From: Pseudomonadota bacterium
Lineage (GTDB): Bacteria > Pseudomonadota > Alphaproteobacteria > Caulobacterales > Caulobacteraceae
Direction: 5' to 3'
DNA length: 64,000 bases
NCBI GenBank assembly: GCA_018241995.1
Contig: JAFECT010000009.1
Span: 226,113-290,112 of the forward strand
Below, one piece after another: positions 17,509 through 25,785 of this stretch (positions are counted from its first letter, which is position 1; every line of letters begins with the position of its first letter). Both the position numbers and the translations under genes were made by a program. The notes below the pieces were generated by a model, which saw only the letters and a program-made list of their open reading frames with translations, was not told the DNA's origin and searched no databases.

Positions 17509-17599
17509 GGCCGCTCCTTCGCCCCGGCAGGGGGCGTCGCGGCGGATTGGACGAGGATCGTCTGACGGGGGTCCGCTACCCCCGTGGGCGGGGCGAAAT

Positions 17600-18382
17600 C
17601 TACTGCGCCGACAGGCCGCCGTCGATCTTGATCTCAGCGCCGGTGACGAAGCGGCTCTCGTCCGAGGCCAGGTACAGCACGGCATAGGCCACGTCGTCCG
17701 GGTCGCCGATGCGGCCCAGGGGGATGCCGCGGGTCAGGCGCTCGTGGGCCTTGGCCTCGTCGCCGCCCGACATCGCCACAAACGGGTCCAGGATCGGCGT
17801 CTTGATGAAGGCCGGGTGCACGGAGTTGCAGCGCACGTCCATCTTCGCCTTGGCGCATTCCAGCGCGATGGTCTTGGACAGCAGCCAGACCGCGGCCTTG
17901 GAAGCGTTGTAGGCGCCCATCCCGGGCGCTGCGAGCAGGCCCGCGATGGACGAGATCACCACGATCGAGCCCGGCTGGTTGGCCTGCAGATAGGGCAGGG
18001 CGTGCTTGGTCCCCAGCATGACGGACTCGACGTTGATCGCCTGCATCTTGCGCCAGGCGTCCAGGTCGCAGTCGGTCAGGAAGTTCAGGGCGCCGCCGAT
18101 GCCGGCGTTGTGGACCAGCACCGAGAGCCCGCCCATGTCGGCGGCGGCGCGGGCCAGCACATCCTTCCAGGCGGCCTCGTCGGTGACATCATGGGCGTAG
18201 GCGAAGGCCCGGCCAGGGTGCTCGGCGTTGATGGAGGCGGCGATAGCGCCTGCGGCCTCCGCATTGATGTCGGTGACGGCGACGCTGGCGCCTTCGCGGG
18301 CCAGCATCCGGGCTATGGCCTCGCCCAGGCCCCCCGCCCCGCCGGTGACCAGCGCCTTCTTGCCCGCGACCCGTCCGGTCAT
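17600..18382 (-). CDS. Short-chain dehydrogenase/reductase (SDR)
   Basis: A 260-residue classical SDR. TGGAGGLGEAIAR binds the cofactor, DINAE at the end of strand 2 favours NAD(H), NAGIGG and ISSIAG precede the catalytic Y-N-A-S-K, and the C terminus ends VTGAEIKIDGGLSAQ. Its start overlaps the pterin dehydratase stop by one base (TGATG), so the two are translated together. That pairing hints at pterin recycling, as quinonoid dihydropteridine reductases are SDRs, but the sequence looks like a general glucose/3-hydroxyacyl dehydrogenase-type SDR, so the substrate stays open. Confidence 0.93.
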   Translation of the reverse strand: MTGRVAGKKALVTGGAGGLGEAIARMLAREGASVAVTDINAEAAGAIAASINAEHPGRAFAYAHDVTDEAAWKDVLARAAADMGGLSVLVHNAGIGGALNFLTDCDLDAWRKMQAINVESVMLGTKHALPYLQANQPGSIVVISSIAGLLAAPGMGAYNASKAAVWLLSKTIALECAKAKMDVRCNSVHPAFIKTPILDPFVAMSGGDEAKAHERLTRGIPLGRIGDPDDVAYAVLYLASDESRFVTGAEIKIDGGLSAQ

Positions 18383-18681
18383 CACTCCGCTCCCATCGAG
18401 GCGGCGGCCTCGTCCATGAATTTCGCCAGGGTGACGTCGAGCTCGGTCACCCCGTCCGCGTCGTGGGTCGCCAGCAGCACCTCGACCCGATTGTAGACGT
18501 TGGACCACTCCGGATGATGGTCGAGCTTGTCGGCCATGAGCGCCACCCGTGTCATGAAGCCGAAGGCGGCGTTGAAGTCGGCGAAGCTGAAGCTCCTGAC
18601 GATGGCGTCGCGGTCTTCGGCGGCGCGCCAATGCGGCAGCTGCGCCAGCGCCCATTGCGCGCCCATCCGGTTCTTGCCCAT
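18382..18681 (-). CDS. phhB: 4a-hydroxytetrahydrobiopterin dehydratase (PCD)
   Basis: A 99-residue pterin-4a-carbinolamine dehydratase, which dehydrates the hydroxypterin left by aromatic amino acid hydroxylases. The signature is clear: [39 protein letters not shown] and [15 protein letters not shown], including the catalytic His pair and Asp. The ATG at 18681 follows GGAGGGG; the longer form from 18732 is not needed. No phenylalanine hydroxylase lies in the window. It is coupled to the SDR downstream. Confidence 0.94.
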   Translation of the reverse strand: MGKNRMGAQWALAQLPHWRAAEDRDAIVRSFSFADFNAAFGFMTRVALMADKLDHHPEWSNVYNRVEVLLATHDADGVTELDVTLAKFMDEAAASMGAE

Positions 18682-18866
18682 GGCCCCTCCACCGATCGGT
18701 AAGTCTTTTAATACGTTGGGATATTCCAGCAAGAGGAAGAGTCTTGCGGAGATTGCTTGAGACTAGATGACTATTAGTTCCCAATAATTGAAGGGAAAAA
18801 GGCCGATTTCCGAACCATCGCCTGTATAGGCGGGAACGCCGTCCTAAGCCTTGCGTTATTGGCGGT

Positions 18867-19592
18867 ATGTCCGTCGCACAGAACATCGATACGCTGGGCA
18901 ACAAGTGGCTTGCGGCCCTTCCCGCCAAGGATTTCGGTCTCTTGGAGCCTCACCTCACCGACGTCGAATTCGAACGTGGTGTCACCTTGCATGACGCCGG
19001 CGAGGACGTCGGCCAAGTCTATTTCCCCACCGAGGGCGTGGTGTCCCTGATGACCGTCCTGCGCGGCGGCGCGTCGGTGGAGACCGCCGCCATCGGCCGC
19101 GAGGGCCTGGTGGGCGTCACCTGCGGGCCGATGAACGGACGCGCCGTGTCGCGCGCCGTGGCCCAGACCGACGGCGCCGCCTACTGCGTCGACGCCAACC
19201 GGTTCTCCGCCGCCCTGCACGCAAGCGCAGAGATGCGGCACGCGCTGGCCTGCTACACCGAAAGCCTGTTCGCGCAGGTCCAGCAGACGGCGGCATGCAA
19301 TGCGCTGCACAAGCTGGAATCCCGTTTCGCCCGCTGGCTGCTGACCTTCCAGGACAGGGCCGACACCCGCAGCTTCGAGCTGACCCAGGAGCAGCTGGCC
19401 GACATGCTGGGCGTGCGCCGGGCCACGGTCAGCGAGGTCTCCGCGGCCCTGGAGGAACGCGGCCTGATCCGGCGCAGCCGCGGCAGGATCGAGATCGCCG
19501 ACCGGCGCGGCCTGGAAGGCGCAGCCTGCGAGTGCTACCGCACCATCCGCGCCGTCACCCAGGCCCTGATGGATCTGCCGCGCAAGCCTTGA
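18867..19592 (+). CDS. Crp/Fnr family transcription regulator
   Basis: A 241-residue regulator with an N-terminal cyclic-nucleotide-like beta barrel (residues about 25-125, VYFPTEGVVSLMTVL, AIGREGLVGV) and a C-terminal winged helix with HTH LTQEQLADMLGVRRATVSEV. CNALHKLESRFARWLL in the dimer helix is typical of the alphaproteobacterial group that does not carry Fnr iron-sulphur cysteines or the Crp cAMP Arg/Ser set, so the ligand is unknown. It is divergent from phhB (185-base gap). Its 3' end overlaps the convergent enoyl-CoA hydratase by 38 bases. Confidence 0.9.
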   Translation: MSVAQNIDTLGNKWLAALPAKDFGLLEPHLTDVEFERGVTLHDAGEDVGQVYFPTEGVVSLMTVLRGGASVETAAIGREGLVGVTCGPMNGRAVSRAVAQTDGAAYCVDANRFSAALHASAEMRHALACYTESLFAQVQQTAACNALHKLESRFARWLLTFQDRADTRSFELTQEQLADMLGVRRATVSEVSAALEERGLIRRSRGRIEIADRRGLEGAACECYRTIRAVTQALMDLPRKP

Positions 19593-20370
19593 GCGCCTGG
19601 CGCCAGTCCGGCTTGCGCTTCTGCAGGAAGGCCGCGATCCCCTCGCCGCTGGCGGGGTCGAGCATGTGTTCGATCATCACGCCTGAGGCCAGGGCGTAAG
19701 CCTGGTCCAGATCGAGGTCGCGCTGGGCGCGCACCGCCGCCTTGCCCTCCTGCACCACATGCGCGGGCTTCTCGGCGATCGACCGGGCCCAAGTCATGGC
19801 CTTGTCGAGCGCATCCCCTTCAGAGGTCACCATGCTGACCAGGCCCATGCTCAGAGCCGTCGCCGCATCGATCATCTCGCCGGTCAGGAGCATGCGCATC
19901 GCGGCCTTCGGCCCCACCGCCCGCGTCAGGGCCACGGCTGGGGTGGAGCAGAACAGGCCGATGTTCACGCCCGGGGTGGCGAAACGCGCAGCGGCGCCCG
20001 CCACGGCCAGGTCACAGGCGGCGACCAGCTGGCATCCAGCGGCGGTCGCCACGCCCTCGACAGCGGCGATCACCGGCTGGGGCAGGCGCACGATGCGCGT
20101 CATCACCTCGGCGCAGCGGGTGAAAATCCCGGCATAGTAGTCGCGCTCGCCGCGATGGGCCTGGAACGCCTTCAGGTCGTGGCCGGCGCAGAACGCAGGC
20201 CCCTCGGCCGCGATCACGACGCAGCGCGCGCACGCGTCGGCCTCGATCCGCGCCAGCGCGTCGGCCAACGCCTGCAGCATCGCCTCGGACAGGGCGTTGC
20301 GTGTGGCCGGTTCGGCCAGGGTCAGGACGGCCACGCCGCCGTCGAGTTGCAAACGCAGGGAAGCGGTCAT
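19555..20370 (-). CDS. Enoyl-CoA hydratase/isomerase family protein
   Basis: A 271-residue crotonase-fold protein. Conserved segments are LAEPATRNALSEAMLQAL, GPAFCAGHDLKAFQAHRGE, PQPVIAAVEGVATAAGCQLV and LGLFCSTPAVALTR-type oxyanion elements (here VNIGLFCSTPAVALTRAVG). The set resembles the ECHDC3-like subgroup. One expected catalytic Glu position is replaced in this subgroup, so it may not be a true hydratase in beta-oxidation. The gene is convergent with the Crp/Fnr gene and divergent from the M28 peptidase. Confidence 0.88.
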   Translation of the reverse strand: MTASLRLQLDGGVAVLTLAEPATRNALSEAMLQALADALARIEADACARCVVIAAEGPAFCAGHDLKAFQAHRGERDYYAGIFTRCAEVMTRIVRLPQPVIAAVEGVATAAGCQLVAACDLAVAGAAARFATPGVNIGLFCSTPAVALTRAVGPKAAMRMLLTGEMIDAATALSMGLVSMVTSEGDALDKAMTWARSIAEKPAHVVQEGKAAVRAQRDLDLDQAYALASGVMIEHMLDPASGEGIAAFLQKRKPDWRQALKACAADPSGPG

Positions 20371-20490
20371 GCCCCAGTAGTAACCCCGCGTGCCCTCGCG
20401 TCCCAGGGGGCCTTGCCGCTGCGCTGCTAGAGTGATTAGCGTGCGCGCGCCGACGGCCGCGGGGTCGCGTGCTTTCGAGGGGAACCGACC

Positions 20491-22782
20491 ATGACCGCCA
20501 GCCGCCTTCTGAAGTCACTCGCCATGGGCGCCGCGTTCTGCGCGCTCGCCGCCGCTCCCGCCCTGGCGCTCGACGTCAAGATGCCCGCCCTGATGAAGAA
20601 GAAGGCCCCGGTCATGGACCAGGCTGCGGTCGAGAAGGCCTTCGACGCCAATATCGACGCCAAGGAGATGACCGAGTGGCTCAGGACTATGTCCTCCCAG
20701 CCCAACCACGTCTCCTCGCCGCACGACAAGGCCAACGCCGAGTTCATGCTGGAGAAGCTGAAGTCCTGGGGCTGGGACGCCCACATCGAGAGCTTCGACG
20801 TGCTGTATCCGACCCCGATCTCGGAAAGCCTGGAGATCGTCGGCCCCAATCCGTTCAAGGCCACCCTGACCGAGGCCCCCGTGCCCGGCGACAGCACCTC
20901 GGGCCTGCCGGGCCAACTGCCGGCCTATGTCGCCTTCCAAGGCGACGGCGACGTCACCGCCGAGCTGGTCTACGTCAACTACGGCATGCCCGACGACTAC
21001 AAGGCCCTGGCGCGCAAGGGCATCGACGTGAAGGGCAAGATCGTCATCGCCCGCTACGGCGCGGGCTGGCGGGGCCTGAAGCCCCTGTTGGCGCAAGAGC
21101 ACGGCGCGGTCGGCTGCATCATCTATTCCGACCCGCACGAGGACGGCTACTACCAGGGCGACGTCTATCCCAAGGGCGGGGACCGCCCGGCCCAGAGCTT
21201 CCAGCGCGGCTCGGTCGTGCAGATGATGATCTATCCGGGCGACCCGCTGACGCCGGGCGTGGGCGCCACCAAGGACGCCAAGCGCCTGACGCGCGAGGAG
21301 GCGGCCACCCCACTGAAGATCCCGACCCTGCCGATCTCCTACGGCGACGCCCAGCACTTCCTGGCAGCGCTCGGCGGGCCTGAGGCGCCGGCCTCGTTCA
21401 AGGGGGCGTTGCCGCTGACCTACCACACCGGCCCCGGCCCGGTTCAGGTGCATATCGCGGTCAAGTCGGACTGGAGCCTGAAGACCATCTACGACGTGGT
21501 CGCGGTGATGAAGGGCTCGCGCTATCCGGACCAGTGGGTCATGCGCGGCAACCACCACGACGGCTGGGTGTTCGGCGCCTCGGACCCCCTGTCGGGCAAC
21601 GTCGCCATGATGGCCGAGGCCAAGTCGATCGGGGCTTTGGTCAAGAGCGGCTGGCGGCCTGAGCGGACCCTGGTCTACCTGGGCTGGGACGCCGAGGAGC
21701 CGGGCCTGATCGGCTCCACCGAATGGGCCGAGACCCATGCCGCCGACCTGCAGCAGAAGGGCCTGCTCTACATCAACACCGACAACATCGGCCGCGGCTA
21801 CCTGGGCGCGGAGGGCAGCCACTCCTGGCAGCACCTGGTCAACCAGGCCGCCGCCGACGTGACCGATCCGGAGACCGGCGTCAGCGTCCTGAACCGCCTG
21901 CGCGCCAAGGCCCAGGTCGACGCCGGCCAGCCGGGCGCCAGCGAGAACACCAAGGCGGTCGCGAAGGCCGCGGCGGCGGGCGGGGATCTGCCGATCGGGC
22001 CCCTGGGCTCAGGCTCGGACTATTCCGCCTTCCTGCAGCACATCGGCGTCGGCTCGATCAATATCGGCTTCGGCGGCGAGGACCACTCTGGCGGGGTCTA
22101 CCACTCGGCCTATGACTCGTTCGACCACTACACCCGCTTCGACGACCCGGGTCTGGCCTATGCCGCGACCCTGGCCAAGACCGCGGGGCGGGTGGCGCTG
22201 AGGGCCGCCGACGCGCCGGTGCCGCCGCAGCGGTTCTCCGACTTCGCCGAGACCGTCTCGACCTATGACGGGGAGCTGAAGAAGCTGCTCAGCGGCATGC
22301 GCGAGCGCAGCGAAAGCGAGGCGCGCCTGCGCGCTTCGGACGCCTACCGCCTGGCGACCGATCCCAGCGATCCTGTGGCCGCCCCGGCCGACGAGGGCAA
22401 GGTCCCGGCGCTCGACTTCGCCGCCCTGGATCAGTCCGTCGACCGGCTGAAGGCGGCGGCCAAGGCCTATGACGGCGCCATGGAGGCCCGCGGCCCGGCC
22501 CTGTCGGCCAAGGATCAGGCGCGGCTCAGCGCCGCCCTGCAGCCGATCGAGCAGTCGCTGCTGTCCGACGAGGGCCTGCCGCGCCGTCCGTGGTTCCGCA
22601 ACATGGTCTATGCGCCGGGCGTCCTGACCGGCTACGGCGCCAAGACCCTGCCGGCCGTCCGCGAAGCCATTGAAGGCCGCCGCTGGGACGAGGCGCAGCG
22701 CTACATTCCGCTGACCGCCAAGGCGCTCGACGCCTATACGGCGAAGCTGGAAGCGGCGACGGCGATCCTGAACGGTCACTGA
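20491..22782 (+). CDS. Exported M28 peptidase, glutamate carboxypeptidase II-like
   Basis: A 763-residue exported metallopeptidase (signal peptide 1-26). Order: N-terminal linker, protease-associated domain (about 150-300), di-zinc M28 catalytic domain and a C-terminal transferrin-receptor-like dimerisation domain (about 640-763). Zinc-site motifs are MRGNHHDGWVFGASDPLSGN (about 350-370), YLGWDAEEPGLIGSTEW (about 395-410), NTDNIG, and GVYHSAYDSFDHY (about 535). The layout and length match eukaryote-type GCPII homologs found in Caulobacteraceae and Xanthomonas. It probably trims acidic peptides in the periplasm. Monocistronic with GAGGGGAACC upstream. Confidence 0.95.
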   Translation: MTASRLLKSLAMGAAFCALAAAPALALDVKMPALMKKKAPVMDQAAVEKAFDANIDAKEMTEWLRTMSSQPNHVSSPHDKANAEFMLEKLKSWGWDAHIESFDVLYPTPISESLEIVGPNPFKATLTEAPVPGDSTSGLPGQLPAYVAFQGDGDVTAELVYVNYGMPDDYKALARKGIDVKGKIVIARYGAGWRGLKPLLAQEHGAVGCIIYSDPHEDGYYQGDVYPKGGDRPAQSFQRGSVVQMMIYPGDPLTPGVGATKDAKRLTREEAATPLKIPTLPISYGDAQHFLAALGGPEAPASFKGALPLTYHTGPGPVQVHIAVKSDWSLKTIYDVVAVMKGSRYPDQWVMRGNHHDGWVFGASDPLSGNVAMMAEAKSIGALVKSGWRPERTLVYLGWDAEEPGLIGSTEWAETHAADLQQKGLLYINTDNIGRGYLGAEGSHSWQHLVNQAAADVTDPETGVSVLNRLRAKAQVDAGQPGASENTKAVAKAAAAGGDLPIGPLGSGSDYSAFLQHIGVGSINIGFGGEDHSGGVYHSAYDSFDHYTRFDDPGLAYAATLAKTAGRVALRAADAPVPPQRFSDFAETVSTYDGELKKLLSGMRERSESEARLRASDAYRLATDPSDPVAAPADEGKVPALDFAALDQSVDRLKAAAKAYDGAMEARGPALSAKDQARLSAALQPIEQSLLSDEGLPRRPWFRNMVYAPGVLTGYGAKTLPAVREAIEGRRWDEAQRYIPLTAKALDAYTAKLEAATAILNGH

Positions 22783-22810
22783 ATCCTTCCCCCGCAAGGG
22801 GGAAGGGTCG

Positions 22811-23431
22811 CTACCGGATGTTGCCGATCGAGTTCTTCACCGTCTCGTGCTTGGTCTTGACGATGTCCGAGATCGCGCCGGCGGCGCCGGGCGTGCGCGT
22901 CATGGCGCCCTGCAGCTGCAGGTACTGCAGATTGAAGCTCATCTGCGTCTCCTGCATCTGATGGGTCGCGGCCAGGAGCGCGGCCTGGCCGTCGCCGCCC
23001 GCGGCCGAGCCGATCGGGCCTGAGCTCCCCAACCCCTTGCCCGTGGCGGGCTTGCTGCTGGTCGCCACGGCGACCGTGACCGGTTTGGCGCCCAGGCGGA
23101 TGAAGGTCTGGCGCAGCTGCTGGCGACGCTGCACCAGGGGCCTGATGGCGTGCAGCGAGGCAAGTTCGGAGCGCGCCAGCCGGTGCTCGGGCACGGTGTG
23201 GGCCAGCACTTCCATGTCGTGGGCCGCCGAATCGGCCACCGCAAGCGCCGTATCCTCCTCGGCCTTGAGCAGGCGCGCCTCGTTGGGCGCCACCGGACGG
23301 GTGAAGCGCGAGGACGGGGCCGAGGGCGCGGTGGCGTGCTCCGCGCCGGCGGCCGCGCCGCACAGCACGAGCGTCGCCGCGGTCGAGGCCGCCGCGCTGA
23401 TCCAGGCCCGAAATTGTCTCCGTTTCGCCAT
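22811..23431 (-). CDS. Exported hypothetical protein with MSFNLQYLQLQ motif
   Basis: A 206-residue protein with an N-terminal signal peptide (ending AAAGA). A helical middle (NEARLLKAEEDTALAVADSA, SELASLHAIRPLVQRRQQLR) is followed by a Gly/Ser linker and a conserved-looking C terminus, MQETQMSFNLQYLQLQGAM then ISDIVKTKHETVKNSIGNIR. The C-terminal block resembles short helical secretion-rod-like or coiled segments, but I cannot name a family. It lies 28 bases after the convergent M28 gene and is divergent from the three-helix membrane protein. Confidence 0.6.
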   Translation of the reverse strand: MAKRRQFRAWISAAASTAATLVLCGAAAGAEHATAPSAPSSRFTRPVAPNEARLLKAEEDTALAVADSAAHDMEVLAHTVPEHRLARSELASLHAIRPLVQRRQQLRQTFIRLGAKPVTVAVATSSKPATGKGLGSSGPIGSAAGGDGQAALLAATHQMQETQMSFNLQYLQLQGAMTRTPGAAGAISDIVKTKHETVKNSIGNIR

Positions 23432-23656
23432 CGACCCCTCTGTGACCGGACGGCGCGGGCAACATGACCCCGACAGTGCGCCGGGGCAAGCCGCGCGCGT
23501 GCTCCGCGCTGATCCGGCGCGGCGCCGGGGCCGTACATCGGCCAGGGGACCTGACGCGAAGATGAACGGCGCCCTCAGGGTGAGGCTCAGATCGCAGCCG
23601 CAATATCGCCGTTATGCGGGATGGCTGGAAACCGACCGCGGGCTGGAGGGAAGACA

Positions 23657-23995
23657 ATGACCATCGCGATCGACCGTTCGCAGGATTTCCGCCGCGAGCC
23701 GCCGCGTCGGCGGGGAATGCCGCTGACGCTTCTGGGCTTCAACCTGGTGGCCCTGGCCGCCGTGGTCGGGCCGGCCTGGCTGATCCTGCAGTCGGCCTGC
23801 GCCCAGGCGCGCTTTTCACAGGATCTTCTGAGCGTGGTGACGGGGCTGTTCGCGCTTGGCGTGGTCGCCTGCGCCGGCGCGATGCTGATGATGGCGCGGC
23901 CGCGCGACAAGCGTCAGGGCCTGATCCTGCTGCTGCCGATCGGCTTCACCGCCTTCGCTGTCGCCCTGGGCCTGCTGATCGGCGCTTCGAGCTGA
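23657..23995 (+). CDS. Small membrane protein, three predicted helices
   Basis: A 112-residue protein with a polar, Arg-rich N terminus (DRSQDFRREPPRRRG) and three hydrophobic segments at about 24-45, 55-78 and 88-108. No family is recognised. The ATG at 23657 is preceded by GGAGGG with good spacing; the alternative start 12 codons earlier has no ribosome site. It is divergent from the MSFNLQYLQLQ protein and upstream of the TonB-C-like gene, with no evident functional link. Confidence 0.65.
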   Translation: MTIAIDRSQDFRREPPRRRGMPLTLLGFNLVALAAVVGPAWLILQSACAQARFSQDLLSVVTGLFALGVVACAGAMLMMARPRDKRQGLILLLPIGFTAFAVALGLLIGASS

Positions 23996-24111
23996 TCCAA
24001 CCGTGGCGCGAGAGGCGCGGTGGTCGTTAAAGCGCCGCACCCGCCAGATTCTCTGGAGCGGTTGCGCTGCAGATATGCTCTAAGGCGGGCGCATCTCTCG
24101 AGGGGACCTGT

Positions 24112-24501
24112 ATGATTGCCGTCGCGCTCGCTATCGCCCTGCTGTCCGGGGCGGACGCCCAACCGGTCGACGCCGCCGCCGATGCGGCCCTGCCCACCGC
24201 GCCGTCGCTCGGCCTGCAGTGGAAACGGATTCCGGATAAATTCCTGCTGGTGAAGTACTTCCCGGCCGCGGCCAAGACCGCCGGCGTGACCGGCGCCAAG
24301 GTCGACTTGGCCTGCACCCTGGACGCCTTCGGCTCGCCCAAGTGCGAAGTCTACGGCGAGACCAACCCCGGCCTGGGCTTCGGCGACGCGGCCGTGTCCT
24401 ACATGGGCAAGGGCCAGATGGTCATCGACGACGGCAAGCCCATCGCCGGCCGCCGCTTCCGCTATTTCGTCGTGTTCGGCGACTGGAAGCCCAAGGCGTA
24501 A
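24112..24501 (+). CDS. Exported TonB C-terminal-like domain protein
   Basis: A 129-residue exported protein. After a short signal peptide (MIAVALAIALLSGADA) it consists of one domain with GAKVDLACTLDAFGSPKCEV and the sequel NPGLGFGDAAVSYMGKGQM, which fits the TonB_C pattern (V-L-C-V---G----C-V--E-P-GLGFG-AA). It lacks the transmembrane anchor and Pro-rich spacer of true TonB, so it would be a free periplasmic module of unknown role. Two cysteines may pair. The ribosome site is CGAGGGGACC. Confidence 0.68.
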   Translation: MIAVALAIALLSGADAQPVDAAADAALPTAPSLGLQWKRIPDKFLLVKYFPAAAKTAGVTGAKVDLACTLDAFGSPKCEVYGETNPGLGFGDAAVSYMGKGQMVIDDGKPIAGRRFRYFVVFGDWKPKA

Positions 24502-24550
24502 GGCCCGCGCCGCGCACAGGCGGCCGCCTCTGAATTCTTCAGTCGAAAAG

Positions 24551-24577
24551 ACGCCGGGCCGCTCAGCGACCCGGCGT
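24551..24577. terminator. Intrinsic terminator between convergent genes
   Basis: Perfect 8-base stem ACGCCGGG / CCCGGCGT with an 11-base loop. On the minus strand it is followed by CTTTTCG, so it serves the Ala-rich lipoprotein gene best; it may also stop plus-strand transcription. Confidence 0.7.
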
Positions 24578-24582
24578 TTCGC

Positions 24583-24873
24583 TTACTTGGTCTTTGCAGC
24601 CGCGTCGGCGGCGGCGTCCGCCTTGCGTTCCGCCTTCCGACCGGCTTCGGCGGCCTTGTGGCCGGCGGTGTCGACCGCGGCGCCGGTCTGGTCGGCTGCG
24701 GCCTTGGTGTTGGCGGCGGCGTCGCCGGCGGCGGAGACCGTGGCGTCACCGGCCTTGTCGGCGGCGGCGGCGGCATGATCGCCGGCGGCCGAGGCGTCGG
24801 ACTTGGTCTTCTGCGAGCAGGCGGTCAGGGCAAGGGCGCCGATGACGGCGCAGGCGATGATGGACGAGCGCAT
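24583..24873 (-). CDS. Ala-rich small lipoprotein
   Basis: A 96-residue predicted lipoprotein: signal peptide with lipobox LTAC at about residue 19, then a mature part made almost only of Ala, Asp, Lys, Gly and Thr with 11-residue-like periodicity (AADKAGDATVSAAGD, ADQTGAAVDTAGHKAAEAGR). This composition resembles LEA-like or stress-lipoprotein helices. AGGAG lies 6 bases before the ATG at 24873. A 7-base hairpin (24922-24940) sits in its upstream region. No enzyme motif; a desiccation or envelope-stress role is only a guess. Confidence 0.75.
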   Translation of the reverse strand: MRSSIIACAVIGALALTACSQKTKSDASAAGDHAAAAADKAGDATVSAAGDAAANTKAAADQTGAAVDTAGHKAAEAGRKAERKADAAADAAAKTK

Positions 24874-25056
24874 GAAGGCTCCTGGATTGGATTGAAACAA
24901 AGGGGGTGATGCGGGCGACGACTTCGGCTTCAGGCCGAAGCTCAGCTGTCCCGCGTTCCTGGAGCCAGATCTCACGTCGAGTCCCCACGCGCCGACCCCC
25001 ACGGCTACGGCGCTCCACAGCAATGCTTGGATAAGGCCCAGGTTCCCCGGGGCGGG

Positions 25057-25785
25057 TCAGGTGAAGACGGCGGCGATATCCTCGTCGCGCATCAGCCTGT
25101 AGGTCCCCGGCTCCAGGTCGCCCGGCAGGTTGAGGCCGCCGATGCGGTCGCGGTGCAGCTCGTTCACGTGGTTGCCGACCGCGGCGAACATGCGGCGCAC
25201 CTGGTGGTAGCGGCCCTCGGTGACGGTCAGCCAGGCGGTGGTGGGCGTCAGGGGCTCCAGAACGGCCGGGGCCAGGGGCTTGTCTTCGCCCTCCAGCATC
25301 AGCTCGCCCGAGGCGAAGGCCGCGCCCTCGTGGCCCTGCAGCGGCCGCGCCAGGGTGGCGAGGTAGCGCTTGGCCACGTGCCGCTTGGGCGAGATGATCC
25401 GGTGCAGCAGGTCGCCGTCGTCGGTCAGCAGCAACAGGCCCGAGGTCTCCTTGTCCAGCCGCCCGACCGACGAGATCGCCGGCTCGCGCGCCCGCCAGCG
25501 TGAGGGCAGCAGGTCATAGACCAGGGTTCCCGCCTCCTTGTGCGAACAGGTCACGCCCTTGGGCTTGTGCAGCATCAGGGCCATGCCGGGCACGGGGTCG
25601 AGCCGCGCGCCGCGGACGCGCATGCGCGACGACAGTTCGGGCTCCACCTTCAGCCGCATGTCGGCGTCGGCGACCGGCGCGCCGTCGAGCGTCACGAGGC
25701 CTGAGCGCACCAGCTGCTGCACCTCCTTGCGCGAGCCGTAGCCCATGTTGGCCAGCAGGCGATCGAGCCGGAACGCCCCGCTCAC
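25057..25785 (-). CDS. rsuA: RsuA-type pseudouridine synthase
   Basis: A 242-residue S4-domain pseudouridine synthase, probably modifying 16S rRNA U516. N-terminal S4 domain: RLDRLLANMGYGSRKEVQQL; catalytic segment SVGRLDKETSGLLLLTDDGD with the essential Asp; C-terminal TVTEGRYHQVRRMFAAVGNH motif; all typical of RsuA. The start is GTG 25785, which overlaps the methyltransferase stop by 4 bases (GTGA), so the two rRNA-modification genes are coupled. Confidence 0.93.
   Translation of the reverse strand: MSGAFRLDRLLANMGYGSRKEVQQLVRSGLVTLDGAPVADADMRLKVEPELSSRMRVRGARLDPVPGMALMLHKPKGVTCSHKEAGTLVYDLLPSRWRAREPAISSVGRLDKETSGLLLLTDDGDLLHRIISPKRHVAKRYLATLARPLQGHEGAAFASGELMLEGEDKPLAPAVLEPLTPTTAWLTVTEGRYHQVRRMFAAVGNHVNELHRDRIGGLNLPGDLEPGTYRLMRDEDIAAVFT

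Noticed and set aside
22811..23431. Assignment as a type III secretion rod protein
   Set aside because: The resemblance is limited to a short helical tail, a Sec-type signal peptide is present, and no secretion genes are nearby.
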